Source: Gordonia zhaorongruii
GTDB lineage: Bacteria > Actinomycetota > Actinomycetes > Mycobacteriales > Mycobacteriaceae
Direction: 5' to 3'
DNA: 64,000 nucleotides
Assembly: GCF_007559005.1 (NCBI RefSeq)
Contig: NZ_CP041763.1
Span: 1,706,463 to 1,770,462, forward strand
The stretch's first letter is position 1, and each line of letters starts with the position of its first letter. Below the pieces are notes generated by a model that was given only the letters and a program-made list of their open reading frames with translations, was not told where the DNA came from and searched no databases. Below, one piece after another: positions 55,680 through 64,000 of the stretch. A program made the position numbers and the translations under genes.

Positions 55680-57137
55680 ATGTCCACGAGCGACATGTCC
55701 ACCAACGACGCTCCGGCGAAGTCGCCGGCCGGGTCCCCCATGCCCACGGCCGTCGTCCTGTGCTTCGGCGGTCTGGTCGCCGCACTGATGCAGACCTTGA
55801 TCATTCCGATTCAGCCGGAGATCCCCGTTCTGCTCGGCACGAGCATCTCGAACGCCTCGTGGGTCATCACCGCCACTCTTCTCGGCGGCGCCATCGCCAT
55901 GCCGATCGCCGGACGCCTCGGCGACATGTTCGGCAAGCAACGTGTTCTGGTCGCCAGTTCGATTCTCCTGATCATCGGCTCGGTGGTCTGCGCCCTGTCG
56001 TCAAGCCTCGTGCCGATGATCGTCGGACGTACCCTGCAGGGACTCGCGATGGGCTTCATTCCGGTCGGCATCAGTCTTCTGCGCGAGGTCATGCCTCCAC
56101 GGCTGACGAACGTCGCCGTCTCGGCGATGAGCGCCACGCTCGGCGTCGGTGGCGGAATCGGCCTTCCGCTATCCGCGTGGATCGCCCAGTCCTTCGACTG
56201 GCATGCGCTGTTCTGGGTATCCGCAGGAATGGCCGTCATCATCGCGATCCTCGTGTTCACCGTCGTTCCGCACGTGGACGACGCGATCGGCGGACGTTTC
56301 GACCTGCCCGGCGCCATCGGCCTCGCCGTCGGCCTGTGCAGCGCTCTGATCGCGGTCACCAAGGGCAACGACTGGGGATGGACATCGGGCACCACCCTCG
56401 GGTTCTTCATCGGAGGCCTGGTGGTCCTGCTCGTATGGGGCACGTTCGAACTGCGTCAATCCGACCCATTGGTCGATCTGCGCACCAGCGCCAAGCCTGC
56501 CGTACTGCTGACCAACATCGCCGCCGTCGCCGTCGGTTTCGGCATGATGGCCCAGGCGGTCGTCATGCCGATGCTGATGGAGCTGCCCACGGTTGCGGGA
56601 GGCATGGGCCAGAGCATCCTGCAGGCCGGCCTGTGGATGATGCCGGGCGGCCTCATGATGCTCGTGTTCGCACCGGTCTCGGCCATCATGATGAACCGAT
56701 TCGGCGGCAAGATAACCCTTGCCGTCGGCGCGACCGTCCTCGGACTCGGCTACCTCGGCGCGTACTTCCTGATGAATGCGCCGTGGCAGCTCGCCCTCGC
56801 CTCGGTCGTCGGCTCCGCCGGCGTGGGCATCGGCTACGCCGCGATGCCGACCCTCATCATGGGCGCCGTCCCGATGTCCGAAGCCGGTGCGGCGGTCGGT
56901 CTGAACGGGCTGATGCGGTCAGTCGGCACCACGCTCTCCTCTGCGGTGATGGCGGTGATCCTGACCAGCTCGACCTTCGATCTGGCAGGCCGCGACATCC
57001 CGACGCACGACGCTTTCAAGCTGTGCTTCCTCGTCGGCACGGTCGCCGCACTGGTCGGTGCCGCGATCACTCTCGCGATCCCGGCGGTCCGGAAGCTCAA
57101 CGAGGAGCCGGTCGGAGCCGCCGACCCCATCCGCTAG
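55680..57137 (+). CDS. MFS transporter (DHA2-like drug efflux)
   Basis: 485 residues with 13-14 predicted membrane segments. MQTLIIPIQPEIPVLLGTSISNASWVITATLLGGAIAMPIAGRLGDMFGKQRVLV includes the MFS motif A (GRLGDMFGKQR), and VGRTLQGLAMGFIPVGISLLREV is motif B/C-like. Divergent from MarR across a shared operator, so probably derepressed by the MarR ligand. Substrate unknown. The stop overlaps the convergent gene by four bases. Confidence 0.9.
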   Translation: MSTSDMSTNDAPAKSPAGSPMPTAVVLCFGGLVAALMQTLIIPIQPEIPVLLGTSISNASWVITATLLGGAIAMPIAGRLGDMFGKQRVLVASSILLIIGSVVCALSSSLVPMIVGRTLQGLAMGFIPVGISLLREVMPPRLTNVAVSAMSATLGVGGGIGLPLSAWIAQSFDWHALFWVSAGMAVIIAILVFTVVPHVDDAIGGRFDLPGAIGLAVGLCSALIAVTKGNDWGWTSGTTLGFFIGGLVVLLVWGTFELRQSDPLVDLRTSAKPAVLLTNIAAVAVGFGMMAQAVVMPMLMELPTVAGGMGQSILQAGLWMMPGGLMMLVFAPVSAIMMNRFGGKITLAVGATVLGLGYLGAYFLMNAPWQLALASVVGSAGVGIGYAAMPTLIMGAVPMSEAGAAVGLNGLMRSVGTTLSSAVMAVILTSSTFDLAGRDIPTHDAFKLCFLVGTVAALVGAAITLAIPAVRKLNEEPVGAADPIR

Positions 57138-58132
57138 AGCGGAGCCGGCGCGATACCTCGCCCGAACGGCGAACCGCCGAGCTTCTCGCGACCGTGCGGC
57201 TGCTCCCAGTTCGACAGGTCGGGCCCCTTCGGGATGATCCCGGACGGGTTGATGTCGCGGTGCACCTCGTAGTAGTGGCTCTTGATGTGCGCGAAGTTCG
57301 TGCTGTCACCGAAGCCGGGAGTCTGAAACAGATCGCGGGCGTACGCCCACAGCACCGGCATCTCCGACAGTTTCTCGCGGTTGCATTTGAAGTGTCCGTG
57401 ATAGACGGCATCGAAGCGCGCGAGGGTCGTGAACAGACGCACGTCTGCTTCGGTGATCGTGTCACCGACAAGGAAGCGCTGGTTCTTCAGCCGCTCGCTG
57501 AGCCAGTCCAGCCGTCCGAACAGCTGATCGTAGGCGGCTTCGTACGTCTCCTGTGAGCCGGCGAACCCGCAGCGGTATACGCCGTTGTTCACGTCGCGGT
57601 AGACGTGCGCATTCACCTCGTCGATCTCGGCTCGGAGGTCCTCCGGGTACAGCTCCGGCGCTCCCTCGCGATGGAAATCCTGCCACTCCAGCGAGAAGTC
57701 GATGGTCATCTGCGGGAAGTTGTTGGTGACGACGGCACCGGACGGAACGTCGACGATCGCCGGCACCGTGATCCCCTTCTCGTACCCCGGGATCCGCTCG
57801 AAGTAGGCATCCTGGAGTCGCGGGATGCCGAGCACCGGGTCCACGGCGCCGGGATCCAGATCGAAGGTCCACGACCTCTTGTCATGCGTCGGTCCGCAGA
57901 CCCCCATGCTGATCGCATCCTCGAGCCCGAGCAGGCGGCGCACGATGATGGCGCGGTTGGCCCACGGGCACGCGTAGGAGACGACGAGGCGGTATCGACC
58001 CGCCTCCAGCGGGTACCCGTCCGCTGCGTCGCGGGTGATCCGCGTCTCGATGTAGCGGGTGTCGCGCTCGTACGGCTGATTCGGCAGAACGTAGGTGCCC
58101 TGTTCTCCGGCACCGGTCTGATCGTCGGTCAT
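57134..58132 (-). CDS. glutathione S-transferase family / glutathionyl-hydroquinone reductase-like
   Basis: 332 residues. The N-terminal thioredoxin-fold part has YRLVVSYACPWANRAIIVRRLLGLEDAISMGV, where C55 of the CPWA motif is the catalytic cysteine of the Xi-class (YqjG/ECM4) family. ITVPAIVDVPSGAVVTNNFPQMT and a helical C-terminal domain (LVGDTITEADVRLFTTLARFDAVYHGHFKCNREKL) follow. In organisms that make mycothiol instead of glutathione, mycothiol or another thiol may be the partner (inference). Reduces conjugated quinones. Confidence 0.92.
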   Translation of the reverse strand: MTDDQTGAGEQGTYVLPNQPYERDTRYIETRITRDAADGYPLEAGRYRLVVSYACPWANRAIIVRRLLGLEDAISMGVCGPTHDKRSWTFDLDPGAVDPVLGIPRLQDAYFERIPGYEKGITVPAIVDVPSGAVVTNNFPQMTIDFSLEWQDFHREGAPELYPEDLRAEIDEVNAHVYRDVNNGVYRCGFAGSQETYEAAYDQLFGRLDWLSERLKNQRFLVGDTITEADVRLFTTLARFDAVYHGHFKCNREKLSEMPVLWAYARDLFQTPGFGDSTNFAHIKSHYYEVHRDINPSGIIPKGPDLSNWEQPHGREKLGGSPFGRGIAPAPL

Positions 58133-58162
58133 CGTTTCACTCCCTTGCGATTGGTGTGATTC

Positions 58163-58897
58163 TCACATGCCTTCGAACGCTCGACCGAGTTCGACGTCCA
58201 CGTCGATCAGGCGAGCGTCCCGCACCTCGGGCTTGTCCACTTCGTCGGCGACGAACTTGGCGATCACGCGGCGGATCTCGTCGTCGACCTGTGCCAGATT
58301 CCGGATGATCGAACCGCGGACGTTGTGGGATGCGACATCGACGAACACGTCACGCGGACGTGGTGTGTCCACCTCGATTCGCAACTGGAGAGGTTCGGCG
58401 CAGCGCACGGTGAGGGGCAGGGTGACCAGGCCGTCCACGTCGTAACGGATCCGGTCGAGTTTCAGATCGACCAGCAGTGCGATGAACAGCGGCAGTTTGA
58501 CGATGAACGTGATGGACTCACCAACCTGCCGAGTGATCTCCGGCTCGGCGATCTTCACATCCGCGCACACCTTGGCGACCCCGCCGGGCCCGGAAGCCAA
58601 CGGCCCCACGCGGAACTCCTCACCGGCGATGGAGGTGAAGGCCGACGCGATGCGCTCTTCGGTGACCGCTACCTCGAAGAACCGCCGGCCGAACTGCTCG
58701 TAGGTCAGATACGGCCTGCCGTCCTCGGAGACACCAGGCGAATCCGGAGCTTCCCGAGCCAGCTCCTTGGCGATCTGCTCCCCGGATTCGGCCTGTTGCG
58801 CGGCGGTTTCGGCCACACGCTCGTCACCGGCAGTCGGTTCGTCTGCGGTGAGGTCGTCGGAAGTCACGTTGTCTGGCACGTATACATGGTGACGCAT
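58163..58897 (-). CDS. uncharacterised protein, possible lipid-binding (TULIP-like) fold
   Basis: 244 residues from ATG at 58897; a GTG at 58867 would give 234. No signal peptide. The first 60 residues are acidic and Ala-rich. The rest alternates beta-strand stretches (FFEVAVTEERIASAFTSIAGEEFRVGPLASGPGGVAKVCADVKI; LPLFIALLVDLKLDRIRYDVDGLVTLPLTVRCAEPLQLRIEV) with a C-terminal helix (RNLAQVDDEIRRVIAKFVADEV). The strand-long-helix pattern recalls BPI/TULIP-type lipid-binding proteins, but this is a pattern impression only. Function unknown. Confidence 0.75.
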   Translation of the reverse strand: MRHHVYVPDNVTSDDLTADEPTAGDERVAETAAQQAESGEQIAKELAREAPDSPGVSEDGRPYLTYEQFGRRFFEVAVTEERIASAFTSIAGEEFRVGPLASGPGGVAKVCADVKIAEPEITRQVGESITFIVKLPLFIALLVDLKLDRIRYDVDGLVTLPLTVRCAEPLQLRIEVDTPRPRDVFVDVASHNVRGSIIRNLAQVDDEIRRVIAKFVADEVDKPEVRDARLIDVDVELGRAFEGM

Positions 58898-58953
58898 TGC
58901 ACGCGCGCCGCCTAGTGGTGGAGGGCATTCGGCAGCGGTGTCGGGCCGGACCC

Positions 58954-59469
58954 TCACCGTCGACTGGCGTCCGGAAGTCGTGGCGGACACGGGGTACCCG
59001 GCAACGTGACGAGCTCGAAGTGCCACCACTCGTTGTCGAACGTGCGGCACAGCCCGTACCGCCACCCGTTTCGCTGCAGCCAGGCGGCACCGGCGCGCGG
59101 CCCCACGTCGACGGCTTCACCGCTGACGTGCGTCGACCGGTTCGGCGGTAGCACCCAGCGCTGCGCACGCGCCGCGCTGCCGTACTCACGGACTCCCTGT
59201 CGCCACATCGAGTGCTGCGTGGCCCAGGATCTTTTCCCGGAGTTGACGTACATCGGGACGCCGCCACGCTGCGCGTCGCGGTACGCCCATGTGTACGTCG
59301 CGGTCAGCTGCGGAGTGAGTCCCGCAGTTCCAGGCGCCATCGCGATGCCCAGGATCCGGGATCGAGGTGCCGCCGACGCGGGGGCCACGACGGACGTGAC
59401 CGCCATCGAAGCTGCCATCAGCGAGACCGCAAGGGCGACCACCGTTCGCCGTCCCGTGCTTCCCTTCAT
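58954..59469 (-). CDS. secreted M15-family D-alanyl-D-alanine carboxypeptidase (VanY-like)
   Basis: 171 residues. A signal peptide (MKGSTGRRTVVALAVSLMAAS, cleavage after ASA at about 33) is followed by the zinc peptidase core. RSTHVSGEAVDVGP gives H114 and D121, and NEWWHFEL gives H150. It cleaves D-Ala-D-Ala ends of peptidoglycan stems outside the membrane. Divergent from the next secreted protein gene. Confidence 0.92.
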   Translation of the reverse strand: MKGSTGRRTVVALAVSLMAASMAVTSVVAPASAAPRSRILGIAMAPGTAGLTPQLTATYTWAYRDAQRGGVPMYVNSGKRSWATQHSMWRQGVREYGSAARAQRWVLPPNRSTHVSGEAVDVGPRAGAAWLQRNGWRYGLCRTFDNEWWHFELVTLPGTPCPPRLPDASRR

Positions 59470-59605
59470 AGCTCAGACGTTAGCCCATCCGGGCGCGTTC
59501 GCACCCCTCTCGAATATGTCCCCGGCAACTGTTCACGAGCACGCGCCCACGGTGGGACAGTGGAGTGGTCGGGGTCCACGTCCGGATATCCGTCTAGGAG
59601 CACCC

Positions 59606-60100
59606 ATGAACATGAGAACCGTCCGAACTCGTATCGCAGCCGTGGGAGCGGCAACCGTGCTCGCTTCCACCGGTGCGCTCGTCCTCGCACCGCAAGCCGA
59701 CGCACAGCCCGACACCCAGGACATGGTGCACCAGGTCGCCAGCGCCCCGTACTCGTGGCTGTTCAGCACGGGACTGCAGGTATACGAGCTCGTCGAGAAG
59801 CGGCCTGTCGAGAGTCTCTCCCCGCCTGCCGACGAGTTCGTGATGCGCAAGCTGCACGGACCGAATGACGGCCGTGCCGGATCGGCACGGTACGTGTACC
59901 TCGGACGGACCCTGCCTGAGGCCTTCAGCGTGGCGGGCGCCCACGAGGTGCCCGACCGTCAGGCCGGAGCGCTGGGCCCGCTCGACCCGAAGACTCTCGA
60001 GTTGGACCCGGACGACAACGCCGCACTCATGATCTGGCAGGTCGCGGGACGGATCGGTGAAGTGAACGGCATCGGAGTGGTGACCCCTTACCTGGGCTGA
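59606..60100 (+). CDS. secreted uncharacterised protein
   Basis: 164 residues from ATG at 59606 (AGGAG upstream; ATG 59612 also possible). An Ala-rich signal peptide ends near ADA (residues about 30-34). The mature part has SWLFSTGLQVYELVEKRPVESLSPPADEF, RYVYLGRTLPEAFSVAGAHEVPDRQ and NAALMIWQVAGRIGEVNGIGVVTPYLG. No known domain recognised. The frame is open from 59006 antisense to the M15 gene. Confidence 0.8.
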   Translation: MNMRTVRTRIAAVGAATVLASTGALVLAPQADAQPDTQDMVHQVASAPYSWLFSTGLQVYELVEKRPVESLSPPADEFVMRKLHGPNDGRAGSARYVYLGRTLPEAFSVAGAHEVPDRQAGALGPLDPKTLELDPDDNAALMIWQVAGRIGEVNGIGVVTPYLG

Positions 60101-60182
60101 CCGTCGAGCCGACCGACGATGACGCCTCGGGACTGCCGCAAGGCCCGGTCGGCGCGACCTGATGAAGTGGGCGAGGAGATTG

Positions 60183-61802
60183 TCAGGTCGGTTGCAGCAC
60201 CTTGCGATACAACGACTTTCCCGACGCATCGCATAAGTCCACGGTCATCGTTCGTTCGTCCTTGCCGATGGTGACCTCTCCGAAGTGCTGAAATCCCTCA
60301 GCAGGTGACGTGTCGGCCTCGGTCGGCGCGTGAACGAACTCGTATCGTGCGCCGAACGTCCCGTCGAGCGGACTCGTCGGGAACGCCCCCGCATGCAGCG
60401 GTCCCGACACGAACTCCCAGAACGGCGCGAAGTCGGTGAATCCGGCCCGGTCAGGTGAATACGAGATCGCCGCGGTGTAGTGCACGTCGGCGGTCAGGAA
60501 CACCATGCCGGTCACGTCCTTGGTCGCCGAGAGTATCCGTGAGAACGCGATCTCCCGGCCGAGTGGGCGGGCGTCGTCCCCTTGTGCGATCGCTTCCATC
60601 GACGGTCGTCGCCCCGGCTCACGCGTCGCTTTGTCGGGAACGACGATGCTGATCGGCAGATCGTTGGCGATGACCTTCCACGTCGCCGTCGACCGCCCGA
60701 GCTCATCGATGAGCCACGCTGTCTGCTCTTCGCCCAGGATGCCGGCATCGTTCGACGCGGCCCATGCGTTCGGGTTGGGGTCCTTGAACGTGCGCATATC
60801 GAGAACGAACACGTCGAGCAGCGGCCCGTACGACACCTTGCGGTACAGGCGATTCCGGTCACCGAGTTCGACGGGCTGCCATTCCGTCCACGCCTGCCGG
60901 GCCCGCCCCGCCAGTGCGTCCACGTTCATCTCGGTGTAGCCCTCGCGCTCCTGCCCGGCCAGGTTCTCCCCCGGGAACCAGTTGTTGATCACCTCGTGGT
61001 CGTCCCACTGGACGATCTGGGCGACTGTGGAATTGAAGCGTCGGTAGTGAGAGTCGGTGAGATTGTAGGCGTAGTTGCCGCGGAACTGGTCGAGAGTCTG
61101 CGCCGGCTGATCCTTGGCCGCTGCCGTCTGGCTGCGGTAGATCTTCCCGTCGTTCTGCTTCTGCGTCGGCGCCACGGGCCCGTCCGCGTAGATCGCGTCA
61201 CCGGAGTGGATGAAGAAGTCGGGATGCTTATCGGCCATCGCACCGAAGATCGTCATTCCACCCATGTCCGGGTTGATGCCCCATCCCTGTCCCACGACAT
61301 CGCCGGACCACACGAACCGGATGTCCTGCGGCGCCGTCGGTGCCGTCACCAAGACACCCGTCACCGGTTCCGATTGCGCACCGTTCTCCCCTTCCATGGT
61401 CACCCGGTAGTGCACTTGCCTGCCGGGCTCGAGGCCGGCGATGCGCATGCGCCCGGTGCCATCCGATCGCGGAGTCACCTGGGGGCCGGTGAATCTCCTC
61501 GGGTTCGCGAACGACTCGGTGGCCGCGGTCTCGACGATCATCCGGGCGGGCGTGTTCGATCGCGCCCAGATGAGTGCCCCGCTCGCGGTGATGCCGCCCG
61601 CTGCGACGCCGTGCGTCAACATGGGGCGGTCGCGCCGTGTCCCGGGCGAGCGCGCCTCGTCCGCGGTTCCGCAGGCAGTCGCCACGCCGGCCGGAATCAC
61701 CAACGCGCCGGCCGCGGTGGCCTTCAGCACGGTCCGACGAGACACCGGTCGAGGCGGCCGGGCGGACGTGGAGTCGGAATCCAGATGCTGGGGATCGGTC
61801 AT
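60183..61802 (-). CDS. phoD: alkaline phosphatase PhoD, Tat-exported
   Basis: 539 residues. A twin-arginine signal (SRRTVLKA at 21-28) leads to ATACGT with a lipobox-like Cys at about 44, so a Tat lipoprotein is likely. A Fn3-like N-terminal domain (LTHGVAAGGITASGALIWARS) precedes the metallophosphatase: FVWSGDVVGQGWG, FFIHSGDAIYADGPV, IVQWDDHEVINNW and VFLTADVHYTAA supply the Fe/Ca ligands. It releases phosphate from phosphodi- and monoesters outside the membrane. The start is ATG at 61802. Confidence 0.95.
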   Translation of the reverse strand: MTDPQHLDSDSTSARPPRPVSRRTVLKATAAGALVIPAGVATACGTADEARSPGTRRDRPMLTHGVAAGGITASGALIWARSNTPARMIVETAATESFANPRRFTGPQVTPRSDGTGRMRIAGLEPGRQVHYRVTMEGENGAQSEPVTGVLVTAPTAPQDIRFVWSGDVVGQGWGINPDMGGMTIFGAMADKHPDFFIHSGDAIYADGPVAPTQKQNDGKIYRSQTAAAKDQPAQTLDQFRGNYAYNLTDSHYRRFNSTVAQIVQWDDHEVINNWFPGENLAGQEREGYTEMNVDALAGRARQAWTEWQPVELGDRNRLYRKVSYGPLLDVFVLDMRTFKDPNPNAWAASNDAGILGEEQTAWLIDELGRSTATWKVIANDLPISIVVPDKATREPGRRPSMEAIAQGDDARPLGREIAFSRILSATKDVTGMVFLTADVHYTAAISYSPDRAGFTDFAPFWEFVSGPLHAGAFPTSPLDGTFGARYEFVHAPTEADTSPAEGFQHFGEVTIGKDERTMTVDLCDASGKSLYRKVLQPT

Positions 61803-61928
61803 TGCGCCAGCATTCCCGGCCCGGTCGTCGTGCAGGCTAACGCGAGGTGACGGCGACGTGATCGCCAGTGCACCAGCGCTTCACGTCCCGAATACGCTGG
61901 CCGGTAAGCCGCGATCAAGCAGGATGAA

Positions 61929-62417
61929 TCAGGCGCCGTCGAGTCGGGCGATCGCCTGCCCCGCGACCTGGAGTACCACCGGAATACCGTCACGGACGGC
62001 ATCTGCCGATCCGCCGAGATTGACGATGAGCGCGCGACCGGAGATTCCCGCGACCCCGCGCGAGAGCATCGCCTGCGGGAGCGAGCCGGCACCCGCCGTA
62101 CGGACCGCATCGGCGACGCCGGGCACCTCGCGGTCCAGGAGCGCGACAGTGGCTTCCGGGGTCACATCACGCGGCGCGACACCGGTTCCTCCGGTGGTCA
62201 CCACCAGCCGCGCGCCGGCGTCGATCTCACGGCGGGTGGCGGCGGCGATAGCGTTGACCTCGTCCGGCACCACCGTGATGGCTGCGTCCCATCCACCATC
62301 ATCGAGGAGTCGGGCCGCAACGGGGCCGGACACGTCCTCCTGGACACCGGCGGCGCACCGATCGGAGACGGTGATCACCGCCGCGGGGATTCGGGAACTC
62401 TGCTCATCGTCTGTCAC
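61929..62417 (-). CDS. MogA/MoaB family molybdenum cofactor biosynthesis protein
   Basis: 162 residues. AAVITVSDRCAAGVQEDVSGPVAARLL, LVVTTGGTGVAPRDVTPEATVALLDREVPGVADAVR and SRGVAGISGRALIVNLGGSADAVRDG are MogA/MoaB motifs (TTGGTG is the molybdopterin-binding loop). It adenylates molybdopterin in cofactor synthesis. Start GTG at 62417; TAACAC seven bases upstream suggests a leaderless start. Confidence 0.93.
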   Translation of the reverse strand: MTDDEQSSRIPAAVITVSDRCAAGVQEDVSGPVAARLLDDGGWDAAITVVPDEVNAIAAATRREIDAGARLVVTTGGTGVAPRDVTPEATVALLDREVPGVADAVRTAGAGSLPQAMLSRGVAGISGRALIVNLGGSADAVRDGIPVVLQVAGQAIARLDGA

Positions 62418-62525
62418 CCCACGAGTGTTACATGGGACCGTCTCCCGGCCGCATCTGGGAGCACCGGTTCACTCGGGCTGACCCCAAACGCTCCGCCGTC
62501 GCCGATGACCGCGTTTACTCGAACC

Positions 62526-63992
62526 ATGAGTTCGCGTATCCGGGCGATTGCGCCGCTCCTCGCGTCGATGTTCCTGGTCCTGGGACTGCTGTCGGCATGC
62601 TCGTCCGGTGGCGCTTCGGGACCGTCGGATTCGGATGTGCTGCGGGTCGGCACAGAAGGCACGTACGCCCCGTTCAGCTACCACGATCAGGCCACCGGCG
62701 AACTCACCGGGTACGACGTGGACGTCGCGAACGCCGTCGCCGAGAAGATGGGCAAACGAGCCGAGTTCGTGGAGGCCCCGTGGGATTCGCTGTTCGCCGC
62801 ATTGGGCGCTGACCGATTCGATGTGGTGGCCAATCAGGTGACGATCACTCCGGAGCGACAGGCGACCTACGCGATGTCGAAGCCGTACGCGATCGGCGAA
62901 GGTGTGATCGTGACGCGAGCGGACGATAACTCGATCACCTCCCTCGACGATCTCGCGGGCCGATCGTCAGCGCAGTCCGCCACCAGCAACTGGACCCAGG
63001 TGGCCCGCGATTCGGGCGCCCGGGTCGAGACAGTCGAAGGATTCACTCAGGCGATCACCCTGCTCCGGCAGGGTCGCGTCGACGCGACCGTCAACGACAG
63101 CATCGCCGTCTACGCGTATCTCGCCGAGACCGGCGATGAGACCGTGAAGATCGCCGCGAACACCGGGGACAAGAGCGAGCAGGCCTTCGCGGCCCCCGAA
63201 GGCAGCCCGCTGATTCCGGGTATCGACAAAGCGATCGACGAGTTGCAGGCCGATGGCACGCTGACCGAGATCTCGCAGCGGTACCTGCGCGCCGATGCGA
63301 GCGGCTCCGCCCCGGAGGCGCCGCAGCAGCGCTCCACCTGGCAGCTGGTGGCCGACAACCTGTGGCCGATGGCGAAGGCCACCATCACCACCACGATCCC
63401 GCTCGCGGCCATCAGTTTTGCAATCGGGCTGGTCATCGCGCTGTTCGTCGCCCTCGGACGCATCTCGAGGAAGGCCGTGCTCTCGCGTTTGGCCCGGGCG
63501 TACATCTCGATCATCCGAGGCACCCCGATGCTGGTGCAGCTGTTCATCATCTTCTACGCCCTGCCCGAACTCGGAATGAAGGTGCCGCCCTTCCCAGCAG
63601 CGGTCGTGGCGTTCTCCCTCAACGTCGGCGGTTACGCGGCGGAGGTGATCCGGAGCGCGGTCATATCCGTCCCCGACGGACAGAGCGAAGCCGCCAAGTC
63701 GATCGGCATGGGCTATCGAACGACGATGAGCCAGATCGTGCTGCCGCAGGCAGCGCGTATCGCCGTTCCCGGTCTGTCGAACACCCTGATCTCACTGGTC
63801 AAGGACACCTCATTGGCGTCGACGATCCTGGTGACCGAACTGCTGCGCGTAGCGCAGATCGCCGCGGCGCCCACGTTCGAGTTCTTCGCGCTGTACGCGA
63901 CCGCAGCCGTCTACTACTGGGTTGTGTGTCTGGTGCTGTCGATGTTCCAAGGGCGGCTGGAGACACGGTTGAGCCGGTTCATCGCCCGTTGA
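62526..63992 (+). CDS. amino-acid ABC transporter, fused substrate-binding protein and permease
   Basis: 488 residues from ATG at 62526. A lipoprotein signal (LLSACSS, Cys 25) is followed by a polar-amino-acid binding domain (VLRVGTEGTYAPFSYHDQATGELTGYDVDVANAV ... ERQATYAMSKPYAIGEGVIV ... LRQGRVDATVNDSIAVYAYL), residues about 38-258. From about 271 a HisM/GlnP-type permease follows (five membrane segments; EAA loop AAKSIGMGYRTTMSQIVLPQA near 388). The receptor is thus tethered to its own permease. The cystine/glutamine-type specificity is not resolved. A cognate ATPase is probably beyond the right edge. Confidence 0.92.
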   Translation: MSSRIRAIAPLLASMFLVLGLLSACSSGGASGPSDSDVLRVGTEGTYAPFSYHDQATGELTGYDVDVANAVAEKMGKRAEFVEAPWDSLFAALGADRFDVVANQVTITPERQATYAMSKPYAIGEGVIVTRADDNSITSLDDLAGRSSAQSATSNWTQVARDSGARVETVEGFTQAITLLRQGRVDATVNDSIAVYAYLAETGDETVKIAANTGDKSEQAFAAPEGSPLIPGIDKAIDELQADGTLTEISQRYLRADASGSAPEAPQQRSTWQLVADNLWPMAKATITTTIPLAAISFAIGLVIALFVALGRISRKAVLSRLARAYISIIRGTPMLVQLFIIFYALPELGMKVPPFPAAVVAFSLNVGGYAAEVIRSAVISVPDGQSEAAKSIGMGYRTTMSQIVLPQAARIAVPGLSNTLISLVKDTSLASTILVTELLRVAQIAAAPTFEFFALYATAAVYYWVVCLVLSMFQGRLETRLSRFIAR

Positions 63993-64000
63993 CGCCGCCG

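Noticed and set aside
51860..58132. Mobile or horizontally acquired efflux island
   Set aside because: No transposase, integrase, direct repeats or visible base-composition shift marks its ends.

Overview
The window is high-GC chromosomal DNA from a mycolic-acid-type actinomycete (order Mycobacteriales, most like Gordonia or a close relative). I infer this from the gene families (GarA, SecA2, FtsR, GuaB1, type II NADH dehydrogenase, F420-type Ddn-like protein, malate synthase G) and from the gene order. From memory, about 15-45 kb matches, with gaps, the Mycobacterium tuberculosis Rv1821-Rv1854 neighbourhood (secA2, pgsA2, gcvH, garA, ftsR, DUF151, merR, gcvB, Rv1836c, glcB, Rv1841c, Rv1842c, guaB1, blaR/blaI, Rv1847, ndh). 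I see no phage, insertion sequence, CRISPR array, tRNA or rRNA; the window is densely coding and no gene-free stretch exceeds 300 bases.

Layout. 1-5.5 kb: a partial LON-substrate-binding protein coupled to a VOC protein, a crotonase, htpG with a Ddn-like gene, and a PIG-L deacetylase. 5.5-14.6 kb: a translationally coupled recC-recB-recD operon on the minus strand behind a hotdog thioesterase, with a short tandem repeat at each end. 14.6-19.3 kb: GNAT, ndh, a BCCT betaine-type carrier and a PaaI thioesterase. 19.3-29.4 kb: BlaI/M56 regulator-protease pair, guaB1, two CNNM/CorC membrane proteins, an actinobacterial unknown, glcB and an anchored substrate-binding-like protein.

29.4-35.4 kb: a six-gene plus-strand operon for organosulfur use (SfnG dimethylsulfone monooxygenase, two acyl-CoA-dehydrogenase-fold flavoproteins, SsuD-like sulfonate monooxygenase, flavin reductase and a small unknown protein), preceded by a putative cysteine-type leader peptide. 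Together these could take dimethylsulfone through methanesulfinate and methanesulfonate to sulfite, the reductase supplying reduced FMN. It sits inside the otherwise conserved glcB-gcvP block and is the most interesting accessory module here.

35.4-45 kb: gcvP under a tandem glycine riboswitch, a MerR regulator with two operator-like palindromes, DUF151, FtsR, GarA, GcvH, a CDP-alcohol phosphatidyltransferase and SecA2. GcvP and GcvH both belong to glycine cleavage; GarA controls 2-oxoglutarate/glutamate flux. 45-64 kb: META lipoprotein, PPK2, pyruvyltransferase-like protein, Tex, CoA-transferase, two MFS exporters, alcohol dehydrogenase, a MarR-ABC ATPase pair divergent from an MFS pump across a clear composite operator, a glutathionyl-hydroquinone-reductase-like protein, secreted proteins including an M15 carboxypeptidase and a Tat-exported PhoD, a MogA/MoaB protein and an amino-acid ABC receptor-permease fusion.

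Several plus-strand genes show a TANNNT -10 box only 6-8 bases before the start codon, which is the leaderless-mRNA architecture common in this order; I used it to choose starts.
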